Assembly (NCBI RefSeq): GCF_900497805.2
Contig: NW_020954599.1
Span: forward strand, 40,848,227 to 40,912,226
Reading direction: 5' to 3'
DNA: 64,000 nucleotides
Source: Vombatus ursinus
Taxonomy: Eukaryota > Chordata > Mammalia > Diprotodontia > Vombatidae
The position numbers and the translations under genes are program-made. Numbering within the stretch: position 1 is the first letter of the stretch; each line of letters starts with the position of its first letter. Of this stretch, positions 32,945 through 42,829 are shown piece after piece. The notes beneath the pieces were generated by a model. That model worked only from the letters and a program-made list of their open reading frames with translations, searched no databases and had not been told where the DNA came from.

Positions 32945-33155
32945 TGGAACTAGCCAAATCATAGATGTAGAGAAGGCTTGGACTTTAGAGGCCATCTAAT
33001 CTTACCCTTTCATTTTACAGGTAACAAAACTGAGGACTCAAAAGGATGTTACTTATTCAAGTTCCCACATGAAACAGAGTGGGGAATTGAACTGAGGTCC
33101 TCTGATTCTAAGTATAGAGGTCTGTCAGTTATAACACACTGCCTCCTGAAAGGTA
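32945..33155 (-). mobile_element. MIR3-type SINE
   Basis: 'tggactttagaggccatctaatcttaccctttcattttacagg', 'aactgaggactc', 'aattgaactgaggtcctctgattctaag', minus orientation. Confidence 0.72.
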
Positions 33156-33177
33156 TATGGAAAGATTAGCGGGGAAA

Positions 33178-33365
33178 AAAAAGTTTAGATCTTTGAGTCA
33201 GAAAGCCTAGGTTCAAGAGCCATGTCATACTAACTAGCTGTTGGACCATGGTCAGAATGCTTAATCCCACTAAGACGTTCTTTATCCATAAAACAGTAAT
33301 TATAATAATTATCCTACCTACTTCATAGATAAGGGTCTAGGAGGAAAGTGTATATCTCTAAACAC
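33178..33365 (+). mobile_element. MIR-type SINE
   Basis: 'tttgagtcagaaagcctaggttcaag', 'actagctgttggaccatggtcag', 'tatccataaaacagtaattataataattatcctacctacttcat'. Diverged. Confidence 0.6.
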
Positions 33366-33766
33366 ATATATACATATACTCATACTATTTTTAGTAATGA
33401 TAGACTTTATTGTATTCAGCTTATCTCAAGTCTGTTAAGAAATACATTAGCTAAGAGGATATTTTTTAATCATGTTATACTTACTCATTGATTGAGCTAA
33501 CGATGTGTTTTTTCATAGTAAGGCAATCAGGTCACATTTCTGTGCCACATGTCACAGACATTGTCATTCACAAAGCTTTTTGAGGCATGATTATAGTCCT
33601 CCTCTAACCCATTCAGTATAATCCCAAGTAAAACCATACTGCATTGTGATTGTTTATTCTTAAACACATGTGAGCTGTTATTACTCAGTTATCTTATAAA
33701 TCTGAAATCAAAAGGTCACGATCAAAATATTCCTTGAGTTTTTACAACAGTGATTGTTGTTATTTT
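33366..33766. other. Unassigned DNA
   Basis: Nothing recognised. Confidence 0.45.
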
Positions 33767-33767
33767 T

Positions 33768-33998
33768 CTCCAGATACACTGTTTTATTGGTACAGGAAAC
33801 TCCCTTTGAGAAAATCCCCTCTGTGAATACAGTTGGGCGCCTGCACTGTAATTTAGAGTCTTGGAGTTACTTGGATCAGTGAGAGGTTAAATGACTTGCT
33901 TAGGGTCAAAAAGGAAGTGTGTAACTGTAGTCAAACTGAAATTTCAGTCTTTCTGACTCCCAGGCAGACTCTCTATCCATTAGCCATGCTTTCTTTCC
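33768..33998 (-). mobile_element. CORE-SINE with an unusual 3' part, copy 2
   Basis: Antisense relative of 32655-32880. On this strand it shows 'caggaaactccctttgagaaaatcccctctgtgaatac', 'ttagagtcttggagttac', 'gagaggttaaatgacttgcttagggtc' and 'cagtctttctgactccc'. Confidence 0.7.
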
Positions 33999-34432
33999 CC
34001 TTAGTCATTAAAACTATTAAAAAAAAAACTCAAGGAAGACTTCTAAGTATTGAATAGACTCCTCCCGTGGTGAATTAATGGGAAGACATAGGTAAGAGTC
34101 CCAGAGGTGTAGGCAGGTATGGTTGGGTTGCAATCTGCATAGTTGGAAGAAATACCCACATCTATAAGATAACAGAATATTAGAGTACTAGAGGTTGTGA
34201 ATAATGTCACATTTACACAGGGAGGAGCTTCCAAATAGTGTTTCTTGAATAAAGAATCCTACTACATCCCAGAAGAATAACAAGAAGAAAAGAAGAAAAA
34301 AGTTGATCAGTGTTATTTTTGTTGAAAACCATGAAATCATTTGGAAGCAGTTTGTTTTCCCTCCATTTTAACATCTTTTGTTTAATGTTTAAGATTTGAG
34401 AAAATAACTATGTCTAGGAAAATTAAGTGTAG
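33999..34432. other. Unassigned DNA
   Basis: Nothing recognised. Confidence 0.45.
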
Positions 34433-34434
34433 CC

Positions 34435-35485
34435 CACAAAATGCTGTGTGGAACAGCAAGTTGACTAGTATAAACCAGTGTACCTAAATCATATATAGAA
34501 TGTGTAGAAGGCATTAAAAATATAATAAGCCTGGAAAGCTCTCTTTGTGGTGGCAAAGAACTGGAAATTGTGGGGATGTCCATCAATTGGGGAATGACTG
34601 AACAAGTTGTAGTATATAATCATGATGGAATACTACTGTGCTATAAGAAATGATGAACTCACTGATTTTAGAAAAATATGGATACACTTGTATGAAATAA
34701 TGAAGAGCAAAATGAAAACCAAGAGAATGTAGTATACAATAACAGCAATGTTGTTTTAAGGACAACTTTGAACAAATAAGTCATTTTGACTATTATAGAT
34801 AGTCATTTATTAACTACAAAGGACATATGAAGAAGCTATCTGCATCCATAGAAAGAACTGATAAATAGAAGTATGTATAGAATTATTTTTCATATTAATG
34901 TACATACATACATATTTATGTCTAATGGTAGCCATCTCTAGGGTGGCGGGGGGGGAGGGAAGAATGAAATAAGGAAACAAAAGAATTTCACATGTTAACT
35001 TTATTATATATTTAAATGGAATAGCAAGTTGTACATAATAGATTTGCAGTTTCATATGCAATTATCTTTTTTTATTATGCTATTATAGAAATGCTTGTTT
35101 TATTCCATAAATTAAAAATTAAATTAAAAATTAAAAAAAGAATTCTGGAAAGGCAGGAAAGGAGCAGATTGTGGAGAAGTTTAAATGCCAAACAGAAGAT
35201 GTTATATTTGATTCTGTATGTAATAATGAACCACTGGATCTGACTCATTGAGTGGAGGGGGGATGAGAGAAATGGGTAGTCCTACATTTTAGGGAAATCA
35301 TTGGTAGCTGAGTAAAGGATAAATTTAAGAGAGGAGATACTAAAGACAGGAGAGTATTACCAGAGTCCAATGAAGAGGTGATGAGAGACTGAACCAAGTT
35401 GGTGACTGTGTGAGTGGAGAGAGCATGTATAAGAGAGATGATATAGAGGTGTAAATAAAAGTAAACATATACCCACATATATAGT
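34435..35485 (-). mobile_element. L2 LINE relic split by an L1
   Basis: Antisense L2 parts at 34435-34538 ('gtggaacagcaagttgactagtataaacc') and 35145-35485 ('gtttaaatgccaaacagaagatgttatatttgattctg', 'gaaccactggatctgac', 'gagaggtgatgagagactgaacc'-type sequence) join when the intervening L1 is removed. Confidence 0.75.
34531..35152 (+). mobile_element. 5'-truncated L1 inside the L2
   Basis: The body is 34539-35144: ORF2 C-terminal pieces ('ggcaaagaactggaaattgtggggatgtccatcaattgggg', 'gatggaatactactgtgctataag') and an AT-rich 3'UTR of the same type as 9903-10196. CTGGAAAG at 34531-34538 and 35145-35152 is the target duplication. Confidence 0.85.
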
Positions 35486-35490
35486 TGTAT

Positions 35491-35893
35491 GGGCAGCTAG
35501 ATGGCACAGTGGATAGAGTGTTGAGTCTGGAGTCAGGAAGGCCTAAATTCAAATCTGGTCTCAGACACTTACTATTCTGTATGACCCTGGGCAAGTCACT
35601 TAATCTTGTATGATCAGTTTCCTCATCGGTAAAATGATCTGGAGAAGGAAATGGCAAATCACTCTAGATCTTTGCCAAGAAAACCCCAAATAAAGGGTAG
35701 TAGATGGCACAGTGGAAACAGCACTAACCCTGAAGTCAGGAGGGCCTGAGTTCAAGTCCAGCCTCAGACCAAACACTTGACATTTACTAGCTGTGTGACC
35801 CTGAGCAAGTCACTTAACCCCAATTGCCCCACCAAAAGAAGAAAACCCCAAAAAGGCACATAAAGAGTCAGACACTACTCAACAACAACAAAA
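35491..35893 (+). mobile_element. MAR1-type CORE-SINE split by a SINE
   Basis: Parts are 35491-35690 (head, CORE, 'ctggagaaggaaatggcaaatc') and 35853-35893 ('aaagagtcagacactactcaacaacaaca'). They rejoin at the AAAACCCCAAA segment when 35691-35838 is removed. Confidence 0.88.
35677..35852 (+). mobile_element. tRNA-headed SINE inserted in MAR1
   Basis: The body is 35691-35838 (GGGTAGTAGATGGCACAGT head, GAGTTCAAGTCCAGC B box, GTGACCCTGAGCAAGTCAC, CCCCAATTGCCCCACC). AAGAAAACCCCAAA flanks it exactly at 35677-35690 and 35839-35852. Confidence 0.93.
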
Positions 35894-35899
35894 TTTTGG

Positions 35900-36070
35900 T
35901 GAATACATGCATGTGCACTTGTATGTATGTATACAAATATATTTGCATTCTTACCAAAATAGAAATCATTCTTCTATCATTTCTCAAATAAATACATATA
36001 AGTGTGTATATATATGCACATATATATATAATTGTACATATATATATGTGCATACACATACATATATAGT
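35900..36070. repeat. TATG/TATA/CACA low-complexity tract
   Basis: Two dinucleotide-like tracts with a short ordinary gap at about 35950-35990. They produce a chance minus-strand frame of ICMCMHIYICTIIYICAY type. Confidence 0.85.
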
Positions 36071-36304
36071 TTAAGAAAGATGGCTGATTTGGCAAAAATG
36101 CAAATAATGAAATAAATTATGAAATGCTGTGTTATCTCTCTTGAATCCATCTATCAGATTCTTTTCTAATATGGCAAGTTGCTCTTAATCACATTATACA
36201 AATGATTATTGATTCTAAATATAAAGAGTTAAAATAAATATAGAGTTGAAAATAAAAAAAAAAAACCTTTTCCAGATTGAAGGTTAAAAAGTACAGAGAA
36301 GTGA

Positions 36305-36525
36305 AATGAGCGCCATAGTATATTCTCAATTCCAGTACTATTTCTGCCAATCCCTAGTTATATGACTTAGACCTAGTCATTTCAGCTTAGTTAGGCCTCA
36401 ATTGCCTCATTTGTAAAAAGGGTGTAATAACACCTATCTATCTCACAGGGTTGTTGTGAAGATCAGATGAGACAATATATGGGAAAAGGTCTTTGAAAAA
36501 TGTGAAGTGTTGATGTGAGGAATAG
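36305..36525 (+). mobile_element. MIR-type CORE-SINE
   Basis: 'attgcctcatttgtaaaaagggtgtaataacacctatctatctcacagggttgttgtgaagatcagatgag' followed by 'gtctttgaaaaatgtgaag'. Plus orientation. Confidence 0.78.
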
Positions 36526-36928
36526 GTATATCAATTTACTTCCAACATGAGAAGAGGCATTCTTTAAATCCCTGGGGAGCTAGATATTCCAAGCTTTGTG
36601 AAACATTCTTGGTTTTGTTTTACAGAGAGATGTCTTAGTGACATTTGGAAACAAAGAAAAATGCATAAAAGAACCCCTCTTTCTCAAGGGTGTTGTTCAG
36701 AATGTGAGTTTGTAGGTTGCCAAATTCACTACCAAACCTGACAGATGAGAAAATTAGGCAAAATTCTATAGTTTTATGTATCCATTGCATCCTTAAGGAT
36801 TTTTTTTGACCAACTTTGTAACATTTGTATTCAATCTTCCTGTAACTAAATGATATGAGCAGAAACCTCTAACCCTATGAAGACTAGAGAAGTACATGAG
36901 AAATTGATCATTCCATTATGCTCTTTCA
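36526..36928. other. Unassigned DNA
   Basis: Nothing recognised. Confidence 0.45.
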
Positions 36929-36929
36929 T

Positions 36930-37145
36930 TGGTTGACAGACCTCAAGCTGGAAAGAATCCTAGAAATGATCTAGTCCAAAGCTTTGACTTCACAGATGAT
37001 GAAACTAAGGCCTAAGGAGATGAAGGGGCCCAAGGAGGTGAAGAGGCCTCTGCCTAGTCACATAGCTAGTAAGGGGCAGAACCAGGATAGGAGCTCAGGC
37101 CTTCTGATTCAAAATCCAGGTGTCTTTCTGCTGTTCCAAGCTGCT
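36930..37145 (-). mobile_element. MIR3-type SINE
   Basis: 'aagctggaaagaatcctagaaatgatctagtcc', 'cacagatgatgaaactaaggcc', 'cacatagctagtaaggggcagaaccagg', 'caggccttctgattcaaaatccaggtg'. It contains a duplicated 'aaggagatgaaggggccc/aaggaggtgaagaggcc'. Confidence 0.78.
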
Positions 37146-37266
37146 TGCTATTTCCCACACTTCATTTATAATGATGATTTCTCAGAGGATGAAGAACATT
37201 CTTCAGTGATTTCTTGATGTTTTAATGGGAAAAAAGGGAACAGAACATAGGTTAAAAGAATGCAGT

Positions 37267-37372
37267 TTTAATTAGAATAAGAATTAGAATAGAATTATTC
37301 TATTCTATCATATAAATAAGAGTAGAATTATTCTAATTAGAATAAAGAAAAAGTTCTAATTAGATTTCTTGG
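37267..37372. repeat. Cluster of AT-rich palindromes
   Basis: TTATTCTAATTAGAATAA (37328-37345) is an 18-bp perfect palindrome. At 37286-37306, AGAATAGAAT and ATTCTATTCT are exact 10-bp arms around one T. The word TAATTAGA or its complement recurs four times in the 106 bp. Confidence 0.85.
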
Positions 37373-37424
37373 TGGCAACATCAAACTATTAACTCATTGA
37401 GTTTCCATTCCACTAAAACCTTAC

Positions 37425-39285
37425 TTCTTTTTTTGCTGGAATATCCCATGTTCTGCTTTCTAGTCATGTTTATCCCATCTACTGTGAGGTTGATTTTTTT
37501 ACATGAAGTACAGGATTTTACATTTATCCGCACTGCATTTCATCTTACTAATTTTGGTCCATATTCCAGGTTATTGAAACATTTTATCTTTCTGATTCTG
37601 TCATCCGGTACATCAGCTATCTTTCCCAGCTTCCTTTCATCGGCAAATGTGATAGGCACACCATCTATAATTTTATGAAAAATTATATGTTGAAGTTTTG
37701 AACTATGGCTGAATTCATATCACATTGACTAGGGAATTCACTCCATGTTGACTATTAATCACTCAGTTTGAGGTCTTTTTTTTTTTTTTTACCAATTCCA
37801 AATACATCAATTGTCAAAGTATATTTCTCTCTACCTTGTACATGAGGATTGGAAGACTTAGTCAAACACCTTATGTACATAGCATTGTCCTTATCTATAG
37901 TTTATTAACCCTGTCAAAAAAAAGAAATGAAGTTGTTCCCACATGAGTTGGTTTTAAAGAAGTCATGTTGTCTCATAGTGATCATCTATCTAAATATTGG
38001 GTGCCTGGCTCTTTAACAATGCATTCTACAATTTTCCTAGATAAATTCAAGTTCACTAACATATAGCTTGAAATATTAACCTTCTTCTCCTTTTAGAAAA
38101 TGTTAACATTTGTCCATGTCCATTCCAACTGCAGTTCTTCTGTTCACACATTTTTTTTCACCCAGAGATCACTGATAAAGGTCCATCAATAATATCCACA
38201 AGCTCATTAACTGTCCTGGGATATAATTTGTCTCACCTAAGTGATTTGAACTTATTGAGGACAACAAGATTCTTTCTTACTATCTCTTCAGTTATCCTCA
38301 TTTTCAACTTTCCTTAAACCATTTTTATTCCATAGTCAATTCAAAATTCATTCTCTCTAATAGAGAAGCTTGAAATAAAATAGAAATTTTGCTCTGTTTT
38401 TTTCTGTCATTCCTTATTCTTTTTCCACTTACCCTAGATAATACTCTCACCCACAACTACCTTGATCTTCTATTGTCCCAATGTATTTGGAGTTTTTAAG
38501 TCCTTTCATTGGATTTAACATTTAACAGCAAGAACCAACTCATACTGGACTTTACTTTCCTGTTGTGATTCTTACAGGACCATGTCACCATATTGTATTC
38601 ATCTTCAGTTCACTTCTTTCACTTAAATTTCTCTTATATGTCCATTCGAAAGTAACAAGAGCTCCCCATGTAGCTATGTCAGTCTCTTTAAACAATACTT
38701 CTTTTTTCTTCCTCCTAAGAATCAGTTGAGCTGTGTTAAGAGGATTTCCTTTCTGAAAGCTTCCTATTCTCTCTTGAGTCCCCTTTTTAGGCCATGACTC
38801 TTAACCCTCACATCTCTAAACTCATTGAATTTGGATTTTCTAAAACCTAGTACATGAAAGATCTTATATCTAGAGCTGGAAAGGATTTCAGAAGCCCTCT
38901 AATCCAATCTCCACAGTTTACAGATGAGGAAACTAAAACCTGGAGGCATTAAGTTACTTGCCTAAGATCATAGCAAGTGTTGAAAGTAGGATTTGAACCT
39001 AGGTCTTCTGACTCCAGAGCTAACTGACATCTCAACTGTGCCACACCTTCCCATGCCAAATTATGCCCGGGGTTCCTCTTCCTAGAAATGATAAAGTCTA
39101 ACATAGTGTCATCATTGCTTCCCAAGATTTTTATCCTTTATGCTTCACCAAATAATTCCTCCTTATTTTATTGGCTAGTCCCAGATGTAGAATGCTAAGA
39201 CCTCTCATCTTTATTGTTTCTATGGTATATTTACTGTTTTACCTAATAAGCTAAGTATATCATTAATCATATTAGGCCTTTTAAA
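37425..39285 (-). mobile_element. CR1/L3-clade LINE relic, RT region, antisense
   Basis: On the minus strand, 37608-37680 reads IIDGVPITFADERKLGKIA, an eroded version of the CR1 FINDLD..FADDTKLG reverse-transcriptase block. Further upstream RT and endonuclease-region sequence extends to about 39285: 'ccctgtcaaaaaaaagaaatgaagttgttcc', 'catgttgtctcatagtgatcatctatc', 'attttcctagataaattcaagttcactaacatatag', then 'atttgtccatgtccattccaactgcag', and 'ttcctcttcctagaaatgataaagtc' beyond the MIR3 insertion. Stops are frequent. Confidence 0.72.
38862..39052 (-). mobile_element. MIR3-type SINE inserted in CR1
   Basis: 'tagagctggaaaggatttcagaagccctctaatccaatctccacagtttacagatgaggaaactaaaacc', 'aggatttgaacctaggtcttctgactccagagc'. 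It lies between CR1 stretches that continue on both sides. Confidence 0.82.
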
Positions 39286-39965
39286 AGGACAAATTGGTTA
39301 ATTGGAAGGAAAGTCTTGAGTGAGCAGATAGATGTTAATAAGAACAAATAGAAGTCCAAATAATGCCTCTATGAAGAAGTCACTAATCCTCACCTTCTTC
39401 CTTGAGATATATGAGTTAGACTGAAGGAAGAACAAGTAGAATGATGGGGACTCCTTCTCAGGGTTGTTTTGGTTGTTTTCCCTGAAGGAAAATAAAAATC
39501 AACAAATAATAAAACTTCTTCTTGAAAATTACCTGGAGACTTCTAGAACTTGCTCATAATAAGTATTACAAGGAGAAGTATGCCTACAATGGAAACACAG
39601 TGCCCCACCCCCTGAGTCTCTGTTCAGGTTGTAAAGTTTAATAAGAGTGAATCCAAAGATAGATTTTGCCAGTGCAACATGATTTATGGTGATGGATAAT
39701 TCCCCAGAGTGGAAGGGAAGAAGAGATCTTTCCTTAATAGTGCATGAATGGGAAGCCTGGATTCAGTGCAATGCTATGCTTCAGCTATTAGAATTGTACT
39801 CGAGAGTGGCAGGTTACAGTCATTAAAGTCTAAAGCTGCCCTTACAAGCAGTAGTCATAGCAAGGCTACGTATGTAGATTCTTAGATACTTTACATGAAA
39901 ATACTAAAAATAATTTCCCCCAACACTGAAGTCCCAGAATGACCTGAAAATTATACATTCTTGCT
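39286..39965. other. Unassigned DNA
   Basis: Nothing recognised in about 680 bp. Confidence 0.45.
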
Positions 39966-39967
39966 TC

Positions 39968-40390
39968 TCATTTGGAGTCAGGAAACCTGTATTCAAATCA
40001 CAGCTCCACCTCTTACTACTTGGATGACTTTGAACAAGGCATTTTTTATCTCTGTATCTCAGTTTCCTCATCCATAAAATGAAGGGATCTAACTAGATGA
40101 TTTCTAAGATCCTTTGCAGGCAGCTAGGTGGTGAAGTGAATGGAGTGCTGGGCCTGCAGTCAGGAGAACTCTTTGTGAGTTCAAATTTGGCCTCAGACAT
40201 GTACTACCTATGTGACCGTGACTAAACTTGCCCTGTTTGTCTCAGTTTCCTCATCTAAAAAATGAGCTAGAGAAGGAAATGGCAAACCACTTTAGTATCT
40301 TTGCCAAGAAAACCCCAAATAGGGTCATGAAGAGTCAGACAGGACTGAAAAATGACTGCACAAAAGATTATTTCCAGCTTAAAAAAAATC
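39968..40390 (+). mobile_element. MIR3-type SINE split by MAR1
   Basis: Left part 39968-40118 ('ttggagtcaggaaacctgtattcaaatcacagctcc', 'ctcagtttcctcatccataaaatgaagggatctaactagatgatttctaag'). The tail resumes at 40364 ('attatttccagctt'). Confidence 0.78.
40106..40376 (+). mobile_element. MAR1-type CORE-SINE with target duplication
   Basis: The body is 40119-40363: GGCAGCTAGGTGGTGAAGTG head, CORE, 'gctagagaaggaaatggcaaacc', 'gccaagaaaaccccaaatagggtc', 'gactgaaaaatgactgcac'. AAGATCCTTTGCA (40106-40118) and AAGATTATTTCCA (40364-40376) are the diverged target duplication within MIR3. Confidence 0.85.
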
Positions 40391-41203
40391 CTAAATTTTT
40401 CTAACTCATCAGCCTCTCTCTAGTCCTTCATCTAACTACCTTTTTTAAGGTACCCATATGATCAACTAAAAAAAATTTAATAAATTCAAGAATATATAAT
40501 TTCTCTGTAATTATTAGGGAATTAGATGTTCTCATAAACAACTTTTAAAAATCATTTTATGGGGCATTTTCTTTAAAATTCATTATATATTTTCCTTCTT
40601 TATTAATCTGAGATTAGAAAAAATAATTTAATTTTTTTTCAATAACATGGGATCATTATCATGAAAATCAATTATCCATAAATTGCCACAATTCAGAGCA
40701 ATATAATGTTGACTTTGATGGCCCTTATACTAAGTGGATCCAGGTTATGACTTTTTGACTTCTAGTGCCTTTTTCAAAAATTATTTCTGTGTACTCTTCC
40801 TTTCTGCCAATCTGTTGCCCTCCACTTTTTACTGTTGTTGATCTATTTCCTTCTAGTAACCCTGTCAATCCACACCCCTAATTTCCAGACCCCAATCCAC
40901 TGTAGTCTTGCAGACAAGATCATTAAGCTTATTAGGATTGTGTGCAAAATGAACGAGGGGCTGTGTTCTCTTTATAATAAGATGCATGGACTTTCTGACA
41001 TCTATTTTGACTGTTTGCGTTTCTTTGCTTTCACTCCTTTCTGTTTATTTGCTCAGCTCTGTATAGATGAGATTTCCAGATAAATGACCTCCAGAGAAGT
41101 GAAGTGTCGCTATGTAATTCTTTATAGCATTATCATAAGTCAAGAAGAAGTTTTGTCAATTCAATCTATTGGTAATGATCACTCATCTCTTGTAATAAGT
41201 ACA
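40391..41203. other. Unassigned AT-rich DNA
   Basis: Nothing recognised. The 82-codon frame at 40835-41083 has no motif. Confidence 0.45.
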
Positions 41204-41204
41204 A

Positions 41205-41455
41205 GAAAGAGGCACAGTGGATAAAGAAAGAGACCTAGAGTCAGGAAGACCTGAGTTCAAATGTGGCCCCAGACACTTAACTAGCTGTGTGAACCTGGGC
41301 AAGTTACTAACCTCTGGCTGCCTCAGACTCCTCATCTGTAAAGTGGGGATAATAAGAGTAACTACCTCCCAGGGTTATTCTGAAGATCAAAGCAGATACT
41401 GTTTTTAAAGAGTTTTGCAAACCTTAAACCACTATACAAATGCTAGCGATTATTA
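41205..41455 (+). mobile_element. MIR/Ther1-type CORE-SINE
   Basis: 'gaggcacagtggataaagaaagagacc', 'gagttcaaatgtgg', 'ctagctgtgtgaacctgggcaagtt', 'cctcatctgtaaagtggggataataag', 'gttttgcaaaccttaaaccactatacaaatgctag' and an ATTATTATTAT end. Nearly complete. Confidence 0.87.
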
Positions 41456-42828
41456 TTATAAAAATAAACCCTAGTGAAATTTATTTTTATTATTGATAGA
41501 CCTCCTACCAAGAAAAAAAAATTACCTTTAAAAGAATTATTGTGCATTAGATAATATCCAGAAAGAACACTGGCCTCTAAGACATCACCATCATAGTGTT
41601 TAGGAAATTACAAAAATCCTCTTGGGTTTCCATAGGAAAAGCTTTTATTAATGTCTTACTCTAATGCTGCCTCATAGGTTAAAGTGATGGTGAGTTTTCT
41701 AAGGTTATGTCAACAAAGCAAAAGTTCTGGTTGTGTCCACCAGGTGGGAAAGGTTCTGCCCATGAGCCCAGCAACAGACAGTATGTCTGTGAAAGAGTCA
41801 GCCCAACAAGGAATCCAGAATTGCTTATGCAATTAGGTGCTGTAGGATGCCTGGAGATGAATGTGTAGGTCCTACAAAATCATGAAGAACATTTAGTGAG
41901 AAATGGAGAGCTAGCCACCTTCATTAGAAGTTGGGTCCACTATGAAATCTTGAATCTTTGGACATACTGAAGTTTTAAAGTACGAGATTGCTATTCATCT
42001 AATTTTTCATGGAAGGAGTATAACTGACTTGTCCTCCTATGCACATGCTTCACTGAAAATATGGCCCAATAGATTGTGCCATTAGTTTTTTCATGTTGGA
42101 TCCAGTGGTTGCAGTCCAGATCACATTTTTAATTTTTGGCTTGGTTTGTGTGTCAAACTTGAAGGTGTTCATAATAGGCCAGAATGTCTGTCTGCTATGG
42201 TAGTTAAGTAAATGCTAATGTTTTCCATAGATAATCTTATTTTTGGTGTTTCAAGTTCTGAAACTTTAAGTGGAGATTCCAAATGACTTTAAAAGTACAA
42301 TCCTCAGTTTGTAAAGGCCACTTTATTATGAAAACAATGATATAAATGCATTAAATCATTTTTTCAGATAGAAAACTGCCAAAAATGGAGTTGAATTTAT
42401 TGTTCAAAAAAGTTTGGATTGTAAAAGTGCTTAATTTTATAAAAGAAGAATGTGCAGGCTGTTGGTCCCCAAAGATAGCTAGGTTTAAATAATATCAGCT
42501 GAAGCAGCTGGGATGCTATTATGAAATATGGTTAATGAGTGTGATTAGGAACTGCTGTGCTTCACATTGCTTTGACAAATTGTTGTTTTGGTACTCAGGA
42601 TAGGGGGTCAATGCCGTGTAATGGGGATTCACATAGCTAGCTGGAGGTATTATTTTAAAATGATGGGTATTCCCAACTAGTTAAGGGCAATTGCCAAAAG
42701 AACAAATTCATGAGGATGTGATTAACAACTGGATTTTCTTTCTGGGATTGAAGGCCAAATGAAAATATTGAGGACATTTGCAACGGAGCCCCAAGTCAAT
42801 GGAGCACCTTGTAACTGAGACTATAAAA
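41456..42828. other. Unassigned DNA
   Basis: About 1.4 kb without a recognised repeat, the longest repeat-free stretch in this half of the window. It holds a CTCF-like word at 41737-41749. Confidence 0.45.
41737..41749. promoter_or_regulatory. Possible CTCF-like site
   Basis: CCACCAGGTGGGA differs at one position from the common CTCF core CCAC(C/T)AG(A/G)TGGCA. It could equally be a chance E-box (CAGGTG). Confidence 0.25.
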
Positions 42829-42829
42829 C

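Noticed and set aside
35491-35893. Repeated blocks at regular-looking spacing that might suggest an array
   Set aside because: Explained by a SINE nested in a related SINE. No CRISPR-like repeat-spacer pattern is present anywhere.
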